DNA from: Allofournierella_A excrementavium
GTDB taxonomy: Bacteria > Bacillota > Clostridia > Oscillospirales > Ruminococcaceae
Length of the DNA: 64,000 nt
Direction of reading: 5' to 3'
Assembly (NCBI GenBank): GCA_019120375.1
Contig: DWVE01000073.1
Location: 1 to 64,000, forward strand
Shown piece after piece: positions 53,457-62,094 of this stretch (position 1 is its first letter; every line of letters begins with the position of its first letter). The notes beneath the pieces were generated by a model that saw only the letters and a program-made list of their open reading frames with translations, was not told where the DNA came from and did no database searches. Made by a program: the position numbers and the translations under genes.

Positions 53457-53491
53457 AAAGGCGGCAGGCACAAAATGTGCCTGCCGCCTTT
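53457..53491. terminator. Convergent terminator
   Basis: A 16-bp perfect stem (AAAGGCGGCAGGCACA and its complement) with a 3-base loop lies between the ECF sigma gene and fakA. Confidence 0.88.
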
Positions 53492-53506
53492 GGCTGTTTT
53501 ATGGGC

Positions 53507-55195
53507 TTATTCCACGCCGATCATGTAGTAGTAGACCGGCTGGCCGCCGTTGATGAGGGTGACTTCCACGTTGTCGCCCACCTTGGCCTGCACCAGCTCG
53601 CAGGTGCGCTGGGCCTCTTCCTCGCTCACGTCGCAGCCGCTGATGAGAGTGATGAAGCTGGTGTCCTTCTTCACCATGCTGCGGGCCAGACGGTAGGTCA
53701 TCTTGGCGATGTCGGTGCCGATGTTCACGATCTTGCCGTTCTCCATGGCCATGATGTCGCCCTTCTTGATCTTGTGGCCGTCAAAGTCGCTGTTGCGGGC
53801 AGCAAAGGTCACAAGGCCGGTGCTCACGCGGCCGGCAGCCTCCATCATGGCGATGGAGTTGGCGTCGGCGTCGGCGTCCGGGTCGAAGCTGAGCATGGCG
53901 GTGATGCCCTGGGGAATGGTGCGGGTGGGCAGAACCACCACCTTGCGGTCGGCGATCTTCTGGGCCTGCTCGGCGGCCATGATGATGTTCTTGTTGTTGG
54001 GCAGCACGAACACGGTGCCGGCGGGCACGCTCTGCACCGCGGCCAGGATGTCCTCGGTGGCGGGGTTCATGGTCTGGCCGCCGCTGACAACGGCGTCCAC
54101 GCCCAGGTCCGCGAACACGGAGGCCAGACCCTCGCCGGCGGCCACGGCCACAAAGCCGAAGGTGCGCTCGGGGTCCACCGCGGCATAGGGGAAGGCGGCG
54201 GCAGGGGCCTCCTCGGCGGCCTTCTGCTTCTCCAGGCCCTTGCCCTGCTTCTGGCGGGCCAGGAACTGCTCGTGCATGTTCTCGATCTTGAAGCCGGTGA
54301 GGTAGCCGTAGCGGATGGCCTCGGACAGGATCTTGCCCGGGTCGGCGGTGTGCACGTGGCAGTTGGCCACGTCGTCGTCCTCGATGACCACCACGCTGTC
54401 GCCGTTGGACTCCAGGAAGGCCCGCAGCTTTGCGATGCTGGCGCCCTCGTCCTTGTTCACCAGGAACTGGGTGCAGTAGCCGTTCTTGATGTCCTCCACC
54501 TTCATCAGGTCGTCGGTGAACACGCCCTTGCCCGCGCCGGAGGTGGACAGCTTTGCCTTGTTCTGGGCCGCTTCCTCGCACTGCACGGGCTTGCCGCCCT
54601 CGAACACGATCTGCATGCCCTCAAAAATGACCATCAGGCCCTGGCCGCCCGCGTCCACCACGCCGGCCTTCTTCAGAACCGGCAGCTGGTTGGGGGTGTT
54701 CTCCAGCGCGCGCTGGCCGGCGCTCATCACCAGTTTCCACAGCTCCACCACGTCGGCGATGCCGCTGGCGGCGGCCTCTTCGCTGGCCACGCGGGCCACG
54801 GTGAGCATGGTGCCCTCGGTGGGCTTCATCACGGCCTTGTAGGCGGCCTCCACGCCCTTCTGCAGGGCGGCCACCACGTCGGCGGCGTCGGCGGTCTTCT
54901 TGCCGTCCAGCGCTTTGGAGAAGCCCCGGAACAACAGGCTGGTGATAACGCCGGAGTTGCCCCGGGCGCCCCGCAGCATCGCGCCGGCGGCGGCCTTGGC
55001 GGCCTCGCCCACGGTGCAGTCGTCGCTCATGGCTTCCAGCTCGGGGCGGGCCGCGCCCACGGTCATGCTCATGTTGGTGCCGGTGTCGCCGTCCGGCACG
55101 GGGAAGACGTTCAGTTCGTCCACCCGGGAGCGCTGGTTGGAAATGTTGTTGGCGCCGGAAAGAATGGCGTCACGCAGAATACGACCAGTAATCAT
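53507..55195 (-). CDS. fakA: Fatty-acid kinase subunit FakA / DAK2-domain protein
   Basis: A 562-residue kinase that phosphorylates FakB-bound exogenous fatty acids for phospholipid synthesis. The N-terminal DAK2 (DhaL-like) domain has NVFPVPDGDTGTNMSMTV and ARGNSGVITSLLFRGF. A middle domain contains the Cys/His region DVANCHVHTADPG, and the C-terminal DegV-like part has VVLPTRTIPQGITAML. ATG at 55195 (MITGRILRDAI) fits the family start better than the ATG three codons earlier. It follows the Asp23 gene by 58 bases, the common Firmicutes order yloU-yloV. Confidence 0.92.
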   Translation of the reverse strand: MITGRILRDAILSGANNISNQRSRVDELNVFPVPDGDTGTNMSMTVGAARPELEAMSDDCTVGEAAKAAAGAMLRGARGNSGVITSLLFRGFSKALDGKKTADAADVVAALQKGVEAAYKAVMKPTEGTMLTVARVASEEAAASGIADVVELWKLVMSAGQRALENTPNQLPVLKKAGVVDAGGQGLMVIFEGMQIVFEGGKPVQCEEAAQNKAKLSTSGAGKGVFTDDLMKVEDIKNGYCTQFLVNKDEGASIAKLRAFLESNGDSVVVIEDDDVANCHVHTADPGKILSEAIRYGYLTGFKIENMHEQFLARQKQGKGLEKQKAAEEAPAAAFPYAAVDPERTFGFVAVAAGEGLASVFADLGVDAVVSGGQTMNPATEDILAAVQSVPAGTVFVLPNNKNIIMAAEQAQKIADRKVVVLPTRTIPQGITAMLSFDPDADADANSIAMMEAAGRVSTGLVTFAARNSDFDGHKIKKGDIMAMENGKIVNIGTDIAKMTYRLARSMVKKDTSFITLISGCDVSEEEAQRTCELVQAKVGDNVEVTLINGGQPVYYYMIGVE

Positions 55196-55253
55196 ACAGT
55201 ACACCTCAACATCAAAGTTATGGGTCCGCCTTCACGGGCGGCGGGAAGGGCCG

Positions 55254-55607
55254 TCAGTCGGCCACGATGTCGTCAACAGAGACCTCGATGCGCTCCACCT
55301 TCAGGCCGGTGGCGTTCTCCACCTCGTGCTTGACCTTGTGGGTGATGCTCTGCACGATGGTGGCGATGTTCAGCCCGTAGCCCACCTTGATGTGCAGCTC
55401 GATGGTGAGCTTGCCGTCGCTCTGGGTCACCCGCACGCCCTTCTCGGGAAAATCGCTGCCGAAGAACAGGCTTTTGAAGTCGTCGTGGGCGCCGCCGGTG
55501 GCCATGCCGGCCACGCCGTAGCAGCTGCGGGCCGCAAGGCTGACCAGTTCGGCGAAGTAGTCGGCGTTCATGCTGATGGTGCCCAGCGGATTTTGCAAGG
55601 TGATCAT
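55254..55607 (-). CDS. Asp23/Gls24 envelope-stress protein (YloU-like)
   Basis: A 117-residue protein with the Asp23/Gls24 pattern (LGTISMNADYFAELVSLAAR, CYGVAGMATGG, IELHIKVGYGLNIATIVQSI). The family is membrane-associated and linked to cell-envelope stress. Its pairing with fakA is widely conserved in Firmicutes. ATG at 55607 follows AGGAGG. A longer frame upstream is an artefact of the preceding gene. It begins 20 bases after the binding-protein gene. Confidence 0.9.
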   Translation of the reverse strand: MITLQNPLGTISMNADYFAELVSLAARSCYGVAGMATGGAHDDFKSLFFGSDFPEKGVRVTQSDGKLTIELHIKVGYGLNIATIVQSITHKVKHEVENATGLKVERIEVSVDDIVAD

Positions 55608-55627
55608 ACAAACAACCTCCTGTTCGG

Positions 55628-57181
55628 TTAAGAGTCTTCGGAGGCAAACCGAAGCTGCCCCAACGAATAGAACACATTGCTGATGGAGGACGTGAGCCCG
55701 TCGATGCTGCGGGTGTGCACCACGGTGCCGTTGCGCCACAGAAGAGGCACAAAGGGCATCTCGGCGGCAAAGGCCGCCTCGTAGGCGCCCGCGGCGCTCA
55801 TGTTGCCGCGGAAGGCGTTGTAGGCCGCGGTGAGCGTTTCGCTCTGCACGATGCCGGCGCTGGCGCCGCCGCCCTCCATAAACGGGCTCATATCCATATT
55901 ATTATACAACTTGACCTCGCCGATGTACAGGTCAAAATCGCCCAAAAGCACTTTTTCGCGGAAAACTTCAAAATCATCCGCCTGTTTCAGCGTCACCGCA
56001 ACGCCCACCGCTTCCAGCTGGTCCGCCAGCAGGCTGGCGGCATAGCGCTTGTAGGTGTTGCCGCTGTAGACCAGAAGGCGCACCGTCAGCTTCTGGCCGT
56101 CGGCGGTGTAGAAGAAGCCGTCCATGGCGTTTTCGGTATAGCCCAGCGCCGCCAGCGACGCGCGGGCGGCCGTCTCGTCCAGCTGGGCCTCCGGCAGGAT
56201 GACCTGCTGGGCCAGCACGCAGGGGTAGAAGCTGTTGATGGCCCCGGTGGCGGGATAGGCCCGGGAGTAGTAGCCCTTTTCCGCCAGGATGCGCCGGTCG
56301 ATGATCTGGCTCAGCAGCCCGCGCCCGGCGGCGGTGCCCAGAAGGGGCGCGAGCATGGTGTTATCCTGCGCCGCGGCGGCGTTCACCCCCAGGAAGATGA
56401 GGTTGTTGGTGCGGTAATAGCTCAGGGAGCTGGCAACGCCGGAGGGCGAATCGCTCAGCTCGCTGGTCTGGTAGAGGTTCAGCGAGCCCACCGTCAGGCC
56501 CGAGACCATCTCGTTGTAGCTGCTCACCTCGGCAAGGCCGATCTCCTCGGGCTGGCCGTCCTCGGCAAAGAGGCAGCGGGTGTTCTCCACCAGCGTGCCC
56601 TCGCTGTAAATGTAGCGGCCGCTGGAGGTGGGGTTCGCGGAGGTGACCTCCGAGGCCTTCAGCACCGGGATGTCGCACAGATAGCTGAACAGCGAGTCCG
56701 GCTGGGCCAGGGTCAACACCACGGCCCCGTCGCTCACTTCCACCTTGGTCACGTTGGCCAGCTGGCCGCTGTAAAGGGGGCTGGTGCGGGCGGCCTCGAT
56801 GCTGGCGGCGGCGTCCTCGGCGGTGACGGGGGTGCCGTCGGCAAAGGTGGCGCCGCCCCGGATGTGGATGACCGCCTGCAGGTCCAGCACGTCGATGCTG
56901 CTGGCCAGCCGGTAGACGATGGACATGTCCGGCCCGATCTCCACCAGCTTTTCAAACAGAAGCCCCGCGTTCTGGCGCACCAGGGTGGAGCCGGTGAGGA
57001 AGGGGTTGAACCCGTCGCCGGGAGTGTAGCCCAGCACCAGCTTATCCGAGTTGGCGGCAGCGGCGGGCGTGGGGGTGGGGCTGGGCGCGGGGGCGGAGTC
57101 GGCCTCGGGCTGCGCGCCGCACCCGGTCAGGAAAAGGCAGGCCGCCAGCGCCAGCGCGGCGGCTCGTTTTGCAAAGGGCAA
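55628..57181 (-). CDS. Oligopeptide-type solute-binding lipoprotein (SBP family 5)
   Basis: A 517-residue lipoprotein with signal peptide ending FLTGC and a Pro/Thr/Ala-rich linker, followed by a family 5 binding-protein fold (DKLVLGYTPGDGFNPFL, IRGGATFADGTPVTAEDAAA, LLGTAAGRGLLSQIIDRR, LLVYSGNTYKRYAASLLADQ). The family binds peptides, nickel or sugars. No permease or ATPase genes are adjacent, and it sits upstream of the Asp23-fakA pair, an unusual place. Start ATG at 57181 after AAAGGAGG. Confidence 0.85.
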   Translation of the reverse strand: MPFAKRAAALALAACLFLTGCGAQPEADSAPAPSPTPTPAAAANSDKLVLGYTPGDGFNPFLTGSTLVRQNAGLLFEKLVEIGPDMSIVYRLASSIDVLDLQAVIHIRGGATFADGTPVTAEDAAASIEAARTSPLYSGQLANVTKVEVSDGAVVLTLAQPDSLFSYLCDIPVLKASEVTSANPTSSGRYIYSEGTLVENTRCLFAEDGQPEEIGLAEVSSYNEMVSGLTVGSLNLYQTSELSDSPSGVASSLSYYRTNNLIFLGVNAAAAQDNTMLAPLLGTAAGRGLLSQIIDRRILAEKGYYSRAYPATGAINSFYPCVLAQQVILPEAQLDETAARASLAALGYTENAMDGFFYTADGQKLTVRLLVYSGNTYKRYAASLLADQLEAVGVAVTLKQADDFEVFREKVLLGDFDLYIGEVKLYNNMDMSPFMEGGGASAGIVQSETLTAAYNAFRGNMSAAGAYEAAFAAEMPFVPLLWRNGTVVHTRSIDGLTSSISNVFYSLGQLRFASEDS

Positions 57182-57340
57182 AATGCGGCCTCCTTTCAGG
57201 TCACAGAATGGGATAATCGTGTTCTATTCTACCATAGAAACGGATATTTTAAAAGGGGAACGGCCCGTTTCGCGCCGCCGGAGAATGAAAAATTCTCCCT
57301 CCGGGTTTAACAAGTTCTTCACACTCGGCGGGCCCGGGCG

Positions 57341-57349
57341 TGGTATAAT
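57341..57349 (+). promoter_or_regulatory. Extended -10 promoter of the CBS-protein operon
   Basis: TGGTATAAT (57341-57349) lies 56 bases upstream of the GTG start. TTCACA at 57318 is too far (20 bases) to be a convincing -35. Confidence 0.55.
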
Positions 57350-57404
57350 CAAGGTAACAAAAGAATGACGAAGCGCCCCGCGCTTCAGAAAAGAGGTCTT
57401 GCGC

Positions 57405-57857
57405 GTGAACATCCTGTTTTTCCTCACACCCAAACAGGACGTGGCTTTTTTGTACGACGATTTTACACTGCGGCAGGCTCTGGAAAAAATGGAGTATCAC
57501 CGCTATTCCTCCATCCCCATGCTCAACCGCAAGGGGGAGTATGTGGGCACCATGACCGAGGGCGACCTGCTGTGGGCCATCAAGAACCAGGGGCTGCGCA
57601 TCGAGAACGCGGAGGAGATCCCCATCAAGGCCATCCCCCGCAAGCGGGACTATCTGCCCGTGACGGTGAACACCCAGATGGATGAACTGGTGGCCGCCGC
57701 CATGAACCAGAACTTTGTGCCCGTGCTGGACGACAAGCGCAGCTTTATCGGCATCGTCAAGCGGGGCGCCATCATCCAGTATTGCTATGACCGGTACCGG
57801 GGCGGCGGCAAGGGCCGCCCGGTGCCCCACAAGATACAGACAGAAAGCAGAGTGTGA
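57405..57857 (+). CDS. CBS-domain pair protein
   Basis: A 150-residue cytoplasmic protein made of two CBS motifs (DFTLRQALEKMEYHRYSSIP with MLNRKGEYVGTMTEGDL, and VNTQMDELVAAAMNQNFVPV with DDKRSFIGIVKRGAII). Such pairs bind adenine nucleotides or cyclic dinucleotides and act as regulators; its partner is unknown. GTG at 57405 after AGAGGT is preferred to the TTG two codons earlier, which is too close to the SD. The flavin reductase follows after 6 bases. Confidence 0.85.
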   Translation: MNILFFLTPKQDVAFLYDDFTLRQALEKMEYHRYSSIPMLNRKGEYVGTMTEGDLLWAIKNQGLRIENAEEIPIKAIPRKRDYLPVTVNTQMDELVAAAMNQNFVPVLDDKRSFIGIVKRGAIIQYCYDRYRGGGKGRPVPHKIQTESRV

Positions 57858-57863
57858 TGAGAG

Positions 57864-58376
57864 ATGTCCTTTGAAAAGATCGAGCTTTGTGACCTGCACG
57901 CTGAGCCCTTTGCCATGATCGGCCGCCAGTGGATGCTGGTGAGCGCCGAAAAAGAGGGCCGGGTGAACACCATGACCGCCAGCTGGGGCGGCATGGGGGT
58001 GATGTGGGGCAAGGACGTGGCCTTCGTGTTCCTGCGGCCCCAGCGCTTCACCAAGGAATTCGTGGACGCCGCCGGCCGCTTCACCCTCAGCTTCTACGGC
58101 GAGGAGCACCGGGCGGACCTGGCCTATCTGGGCCGGGTGAGCGGCCGGGACGAGGACAAGATCGCGAAGGTGGGCTTTGAGGTGTGCGACTTCGACGGCG
58201 CGCCCGCCTTCACCCAAGCCGAGACGGTGCTGGTGTGCCGCACCCTCTACACCCAGCAGCTGGACCCGGCGGGCTTTGCCCCCGGCTGCGACGCCGACGA
58301 GCGCTGGTACCCCGAAAAGGACTATCACACCATGTATGTGGCGGAGATCGAGGCGGTCTATCAAAAGACCGAGTGA
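57864..58376 (+). CDS. Flavin reductase family protein
   Basis: A 170-residue FMN-binding protein of the flavin reductase/NimA-like split-barrel family, with VNTMTASWGGMGVMWGKDVA near the N-terminus (substrate/FMN pocket), FVFLRPQRFTKEFVDAAGRF and a C-terminal YHTMYVAEIEAVY. The family is common in gut Clostridia and often annotated as flavin reductase; the electron partners are unknown. It has no rubredoxin domain, unlike hrb at 32948. Start after GAGAG at 57864. A strong terminator follows. Confidence 0.85.
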   Translation: MSFEKIELCDLHAEPFAMIGRQWMLVSAEKEGRVNTMTASWGGMGVMWGKDVAFVFLRPQRFTKEFVDAAGRFTLSFYGEEHRADLAYLGRVSGRDEDKIAKVGFEVCDFDGAPAFTQAETVLVCRTLYTQQLDPAGFAPGCDADERWYPEKDYHTMYVAEIEAVYQKTE

Positions 58377-58396
58377 GCCGCCTAAACCAAAACAGT

Positions 58397-58434
58397 AGGG
58401 CCGCCCCCGGAAAACCCGGGGGCGGCCCTCTTTC
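58397..58434 (+). terminator. Intrinsic terminator
   Basis: AGGGCCGCCCCCGG and CCGGGGGCGGCCCT form a 14-bp stem with an AAAAC loop and CTTT after it. Confidence 0.85.
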
Positions 58435-58462
58435 CGTTCGGCGGAAAAATTTTCCGCCGGCG

Positions 58463-58491
58463 TTCAAAATCCCGATTATCGTACCTATATT
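58463..58491 (+). promoter_or_regulatory. Promoter of the 37-residue gene
   Basis: TTCAAA (58463-58468), a 17-base spacer and TATATT (58486-58491) lie about 75 bases upstream of the small gene. Confidence 0.5.
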
Positions 58492-58566
58492 CGCCTATAC
58501 TGATAGCATCGGGCGGGGGAAAAGCCCCCCGCGAAACGCAGGAACGCAGAAAGGCGGGCATGAAAA

Positions 58567-58680
58567 ATGGAGTACGAAATTCGCTATGTGGGCAGCCACG
58601 TGGAAGTTTACACCCTCAGCGGCAGCTTTTTGTTCAGCGCCGACACCGCCCGCGAGGCGATGGAGGAGATGGCGGGCTGA
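58567..58680 (+). CDS. 37-residue protein of unknown function
   Basis: A short open frame starting at ATG 58567 encodes MEYEIRYVGSHVEVYTLSGS, then FLFSADTAREAMEEMAG. The pattern of two beta strands and a C-terminal amphipathic helix (FSADTAREAMEEM) looks like a folded mini-domain rather than noise, and similar short proteins occur in clostridial genomes as far as I recall. It has its own promoter and the SD AAAGGCGGG. An ATG at 58560 opens another frame whose product looks random. It converges with the MacB-like gene, with no terminator between them. Confidence 0.5.
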   Translation: MEYEIRYVGSHVEVYTLSGSFLFSADTAREAMEEMAG

Positions 58681-58695
58681 CGGCCGACGGCCCGC

Positions 58696-59967
58696 TCATT
58701 CGTAGCGCAGCGCCTCGATGGGGTCCAGCTTGGCGGCCTTGTTGGCGGGGTAATAGCCGAAGAACACGCCGATGCCCATGGAGAAGCCCACCGCCACCAG
58801 CACCGTGACAAGGTCCGCCCGGGCGGGCGCGCCGATGAGGGAAGCCCCCAGGCTGCCCAGGCCAAAGCCCACCAGGATGCCCAGCGCGCCGCCCACCAGA
58901 CAGATGACCACCGACTCCACGATGAACTGGGTGCGGATGGCCCCGTTGGAAGCGCCCAGGGCCTTGCGGATGCCGATCTCCCGGGTGCGCTCGGTGATGC
59001 TCACAAGCATGATGTTCATCACGCCGATGCCGCCCACCAGCAGGCTGATGCCCGCGATCACCCCGATGGCCAGGGAGATGGTGCCCAGCACGCTGGTGAT
59101 GGAGCTCATCTCGTTCTGCAGGTTGTACACGGTGACCCGGAACTGCTCGTTGTTTTTGTAAAAGCGCTCCTCAAAAAACTGCTCGCTGCGCGTCTGAAAA
59201 GCGTCCGCGTCCACGCCGGCGGCGGGCGCCACCTCGCACCCGAAATAGCCGCCGGAGGCGATGCCCTCCATCTCGTGCACCATGGCGAGGGGCAGATACA
59301 GGTCGGTGGTGGTGTTTTTGTTCACCGTGCCGCCGCCCAGCAGCGGGCCCATGGTCTGGTAGACGTAAACGCCCACGATGGAAAACTCGTTCACCCCGCC
59401 GTCGGGGCCCGTCACCTCGATGGTCTGGCCCAGAGCGGCCTGCGCGTCGCCGCCGAACAGGTTCTCCACCAGCAGGTCGCTCACCAGCGCCACCTGCCGC
59501 GCGCCCTCCTGGTCCGCTTCATTCAGGGCCCGGCCCGCCGCCAGCTCGCACTTGCCCGCGTCGAAGTAGCCCTGGTTCACGCCGGTGATGTTCACCTTCG
59601 CGGTGTTTGCCCCCTGCTGGATCCGGCCCGCGCCCCAGCTCTCGGTGAGCACCACGGCTTTGATCTGCCGGGCAAAGCGCTCCCGATACGCCTGCAGCAT
59701 CTCATCGCTGAGCAGGTCGCTTTCCATGTAACCGTAGTTGCCGATGTAGTCGCCGTTTTCGTCCGGGCGGGGGTCCACGCTCAGCTGCAGGTTGTTCCCG
59801 CCCATGGCCACAAGGCTCTCGCTCACCGAGCTGGTGAGGGAGTTGCCCACGGTGACGATGGCGATGACCGAGCCGATGCCGATGATGATGCCCAGCATGG
59901 TGAGCAGCGTCCGCATCTTGTTGCTGCGCAGCCCGCCCAGGGCCAGCTTGATGTTTTCCCGGATCAC
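58696..59967 (-). CDS. MacB-like ABC transporter permease
   Basis: A 423-residue protein with an N-terminal helix, a large extracellular MacB-type domain and three C-terminal helices (FtsX core). Features are MLGIIIGIGSVIAIVTVG after helix 1, GIGVMNIMLVSITERTREIG, IRKALGASNGAIRTQF and the ending FGYYPANKAAKLDPIEALRY. It exports peptides, antimicrobials or other molecules in Gram-positive-type systems. The GTG at 59967 overlaps the ATPase stop by 4 bases (GTGA). Confidence 0.93.
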   Translation of the reverse strand: MIRENIKLALGGLRSNKMRTLLTMLGIIIGIGSVIAIVTVGNSLTSSVSESLVAMGGNNLQLSVDPRPDENGDYIGNYGYMESDLLSDEMLQAYRERFARQIKAVVLTESWGAGRIQQGANTAKVNITGVNQGYFDAGKCELAAGRALNEADQEGARQVALVSDLLVENLFGGDAQAALGQTIEVTGPDGGVNEFSIVGVYVYQTMGPLLGGGTVNKNTTTDLYLPLAMVHEMEGIASGGYFGCEVAPAAGVDADAFQTRSEQFFEERFYKNNEQFRVTVYNLQNEMSSITSVLGTISLAIGVIAGISLLVGGIGVMNIMLVSITERTREIGIRKALGASNGAIRTQFIVESVVICLVGGALGILVGFGLGSLGASLIGAPARADLVTVLVAVGFSMGIGVFFGYYPANKAAKLDPIEALRYE

Positions 59968-60677
59968 AGCGCCCCGCCCCCTTTCACTTCGCCGGTGATG
60001 CGCCCGTCCCGGATGGTGATGATGCGCCCGCACTCGGCGGCCAGCTCCCGGGAGTGGGTGATGAGCAGGATGGTCTTGCCCTGCTCTTTGTGCAGCTTGT
60101 GGAACAGGTCCATCACCACCCGGCCGGTGGCGGAATCCAGCGCGCCGGTGGGCTCGTCCGCCAGCAGCACCGCCGGGTCGTTCGCCATTGCCCGGGCAAT
60201 GGCCACCCGCTGCTTCTGCCCGCCGGAAAGCTCGTTGGGCTGGTGGTCCATCCGCTTTTCCATGCCCACCAGTTCCAGCAGCTCCTTGGCCCGGGCGGTG
60301 CGCTTTGCCGCGCCCACCCCGTTGTACAGCATGGGCAGCTCCACGTTTTTCAGCGCGCTGGTGCGGCCGATGAGGTTGAAGGTCTGGAACACGAACCCGA
60401 TCTTGCGGCAGCGCAGGGCGGAGAGCTCGCCGTCCTTCGCGGCGGTCATGTCGATGCCGTCCAGCAGGTAGCTGCCCTGGGTGGGTTTGTCCAGCGCGCC
60501 CACGATGTTCATCAGGGTGGACTTGCCGCTGCCGGACTCGCCCACGATCGCCACGAACTCGCCCTCGTTCACGTCCAGGTCGATGCCGTGCAGGATCTCC
60601 AGCTCGTTGGGCTGGCCGATGTAGAATCTCTTCACGATGCCCCTCAGCCGGATGATGGGCTGCTTTTCGCCGCTCAT
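59964..60677 (-). CDS. MacB-like ABC transporter ATP-binding protein
   Basis: A 237-residue ATPase of the LolD/MacB export class. Walker A is GESGSGKST, the Q-loop is in VFQTFNLI, the signature is LSGGQKQRVAIARA, Walker B is VLLADEPTGALDS, and the H-loop is in ITHSRE. The start ATG overlaps the adaptor stop by 4 bases, so adaptor, ATPase and permease form a tight tripartite operon. Confidence 0.95.
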   Translation of the reverse strand: MSGEKQPIIRLRGIVKRFYIGQPNELEILHGIDLDVNEGEFVAIVGESGSGKSTLMNIVGALDKPTQGSYLLDGIDMTAAKDGELSALRCRKIGFVFQTFNLIGRTSALKNVELPMLYNGVGAAKRTARAKELLELVGMEKRMDHQPNELSGGQKQRVAIARAMANDPAVLLADEPTGALDSATGRVVMDLFHKLHKEQGKTILLITHSRELAAECGRIITIRDGRITGEVKGGGAL

Positions 60678-61840
60678 TGCATCGCCTCCGGGTCGGCCAG
60701 GCTGCGCAGCTCCATGCCCTCGGTCAGGCCCTCGCCGCTCACCTCCACCGACAGGTCGGTCTCCATGCCGGTGGTCACCGGGACGGGGACAAAGGTCACA
60801 TTGCCCTCTGCGTCGGTGGTTTTCTGGTAGACCACCGGCGCGCCGTTTTCGTCCACGCCCACCGCGTCCAGCGGCACGCTGAACACGCCCTTCTTCTCTT
60901 CCAGCAACACCTTGGCCTTGGCGGTCATGCCCAGCCGCAGCGCCCCGGTGGCGTCGTCCACCGAGACCTTCACCTCATAGCAGGCCTCGCCGTTTTCGCT
61001 CACGGAGGCCTTGGGGGCGATCCAGGCGACGGCCCCGTGGAACACATCCTTCGCGCCGGAGGTGAGGGTCACGCTCTGGCCCACCGCCAGTTGGTTGATG
61101 TCGTATTCCCGCACGGTGAGCAGCGCCTCCAGCGCGCTCTGGTCCTCGATGGTGGCGATGGCCCCCGCCGCGCCGCCCGCCACGGCCTTCACCTGGGTGA
61201 CGATGCCGGAGCAGGGGGCGGTGACGGTGCACTGCTTTTTGGCGTTTTGCAGGGTCCCCAGCTGCTGCGCCGCCGCGCTGGGGGCGTCCGCCGCCGTCAC
61301 CGCGTTCACCAGCACATCCTGGGCGTCCTCGATGGCCAGACTGTCCTGCCGGAGCTTTGCGTCCCGCTCGGCCTGGTCCCAGTCGGCGGTGGCCTCTTCG
61401 TCGATGGCCTTCTGGTTGCGCGCGTCCTCAAGGCGGCGCTGGGCCTGGGAAACGCTCAGCTCGTTCTGGCGCTGTTCCGCGGCCACCGCCTCCTGCTGGA
61501 CCTTGATCCGGGCGTCCAGGTCGGTGGTGTCCAGCGTGGCGAGCACATCGCCCTCGGCCACCACGTCGCCCTCGCTCACCAGCACCTCGGCCACCGGGTA
61601 GGTCTGGGCCGCGGCCACCTCGGTCACCCGGGCGGACTGGATGCTCCCGCTCACGCTCAAAGTCCGGCGCAGGTCGCCCTTTTCCAGCGTGAAGGTCTGC
61701 ACCTGCTGGGCCGCCGCCTTTTGCGCGGCCTGGGCCGCGCGGCTCATCCGCACCCAGCCGAACGCGCCCGCCGCCGCCAGCACCGCCAGCGCGATCAGCG
61801 CCTTTTTATGCCGGCCCAAAAATGATATGATCCTGCTCAT
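60674..61840 (-). CDS. MacA/HlyD-like membrane-fusion (adaptor) protein
   Basis: A 388-residue protein with an N-terminal helix (about 12-30), a lipoyl-like half-motif (SEGDVVAEGDVLATLDTTDL), an alpha-helical hairpin (about 110-180, rich in Gln/Ala/Glu), the second lipoyl half (APCSGIVTQVKAVAGG) and beta-barrel/membrane-proximal domains. In Gram-positive-type cells such adaptors bridge the ABC exporter to the wall space. It is the first gene of the exporter operon. The 254-base stretch 61841-62094 contains only an imperfect AAAACGCC/GGCGTTTT repeat and the terminator of the next operon. Confidence 0.9.
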   Translation of the reverse strand: MSRIISFLGRHKKALIALAVLAAAGAFGWVRMSRAAQAAQKAAAQQVQTFTLEKGDLRRTLSVSGSIQSARVTEVAAAQTYPVAEVLVSEGDVVAEGDVLATLDTTDLDARIKVQQEAVAAEQRQNELSVSQAQRRLEDARNQKAIDEEATADWDQAERDAKLRQDSLAIEDAQDVLVNAVTAADAPSAAAQQLGTLQNAKKQCTVTAPCSGIVTQVKAVAGGAAGAIATIEDQSALEALLTVREYDINQLAVGQSVTLTSGAKDVFHGAVAWIAPKASVSENGEACYEVKVSVDDATGALRLGMTAKAKVLLEEKKGVFSVPLDAVGVDENGAPVVYQKTTDAEGNVTFVPVPVTTGMETDLSVEVSGEGLTEGMELRSLADPEAMQ

Positions 61841-62018
61841 CCCTCATCGACTCCTCTTCGTTTTTCAAAACGCCGGGCAGAAAAACAGCCGCCCGTTTCT
61901 TCTTGTTCGTCGCCAGCGGGCAAACCGTTCACTGTTTTCGCCGGGCGTTTTCTGTTTCTGAACAAAAAGACGAGCCGCGGCCGGCGCTTTCTTCAAGGGA
62001 AGACGGATTTTTTTGCAA

Positions 62019-62051
62019 AAAAGCAGGGCCCGGTCTTTCCGGGCCCTGCGG
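62019..62051 (-). terminator. Intrinsic terminator of the L,D-transpeptidase gene
   Basis: GCAGGGCCCGG and CCGGGCCCTGC form an 11-bp stem with a 5-base loop, followed on the minus strand by TTTTTT. Confidence 0.85.
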
Positions 62052-62094
62052 GCTGTTTGGTTTTGTGCGGGGCGGCGGTCCTTCGCTGCCGTGC

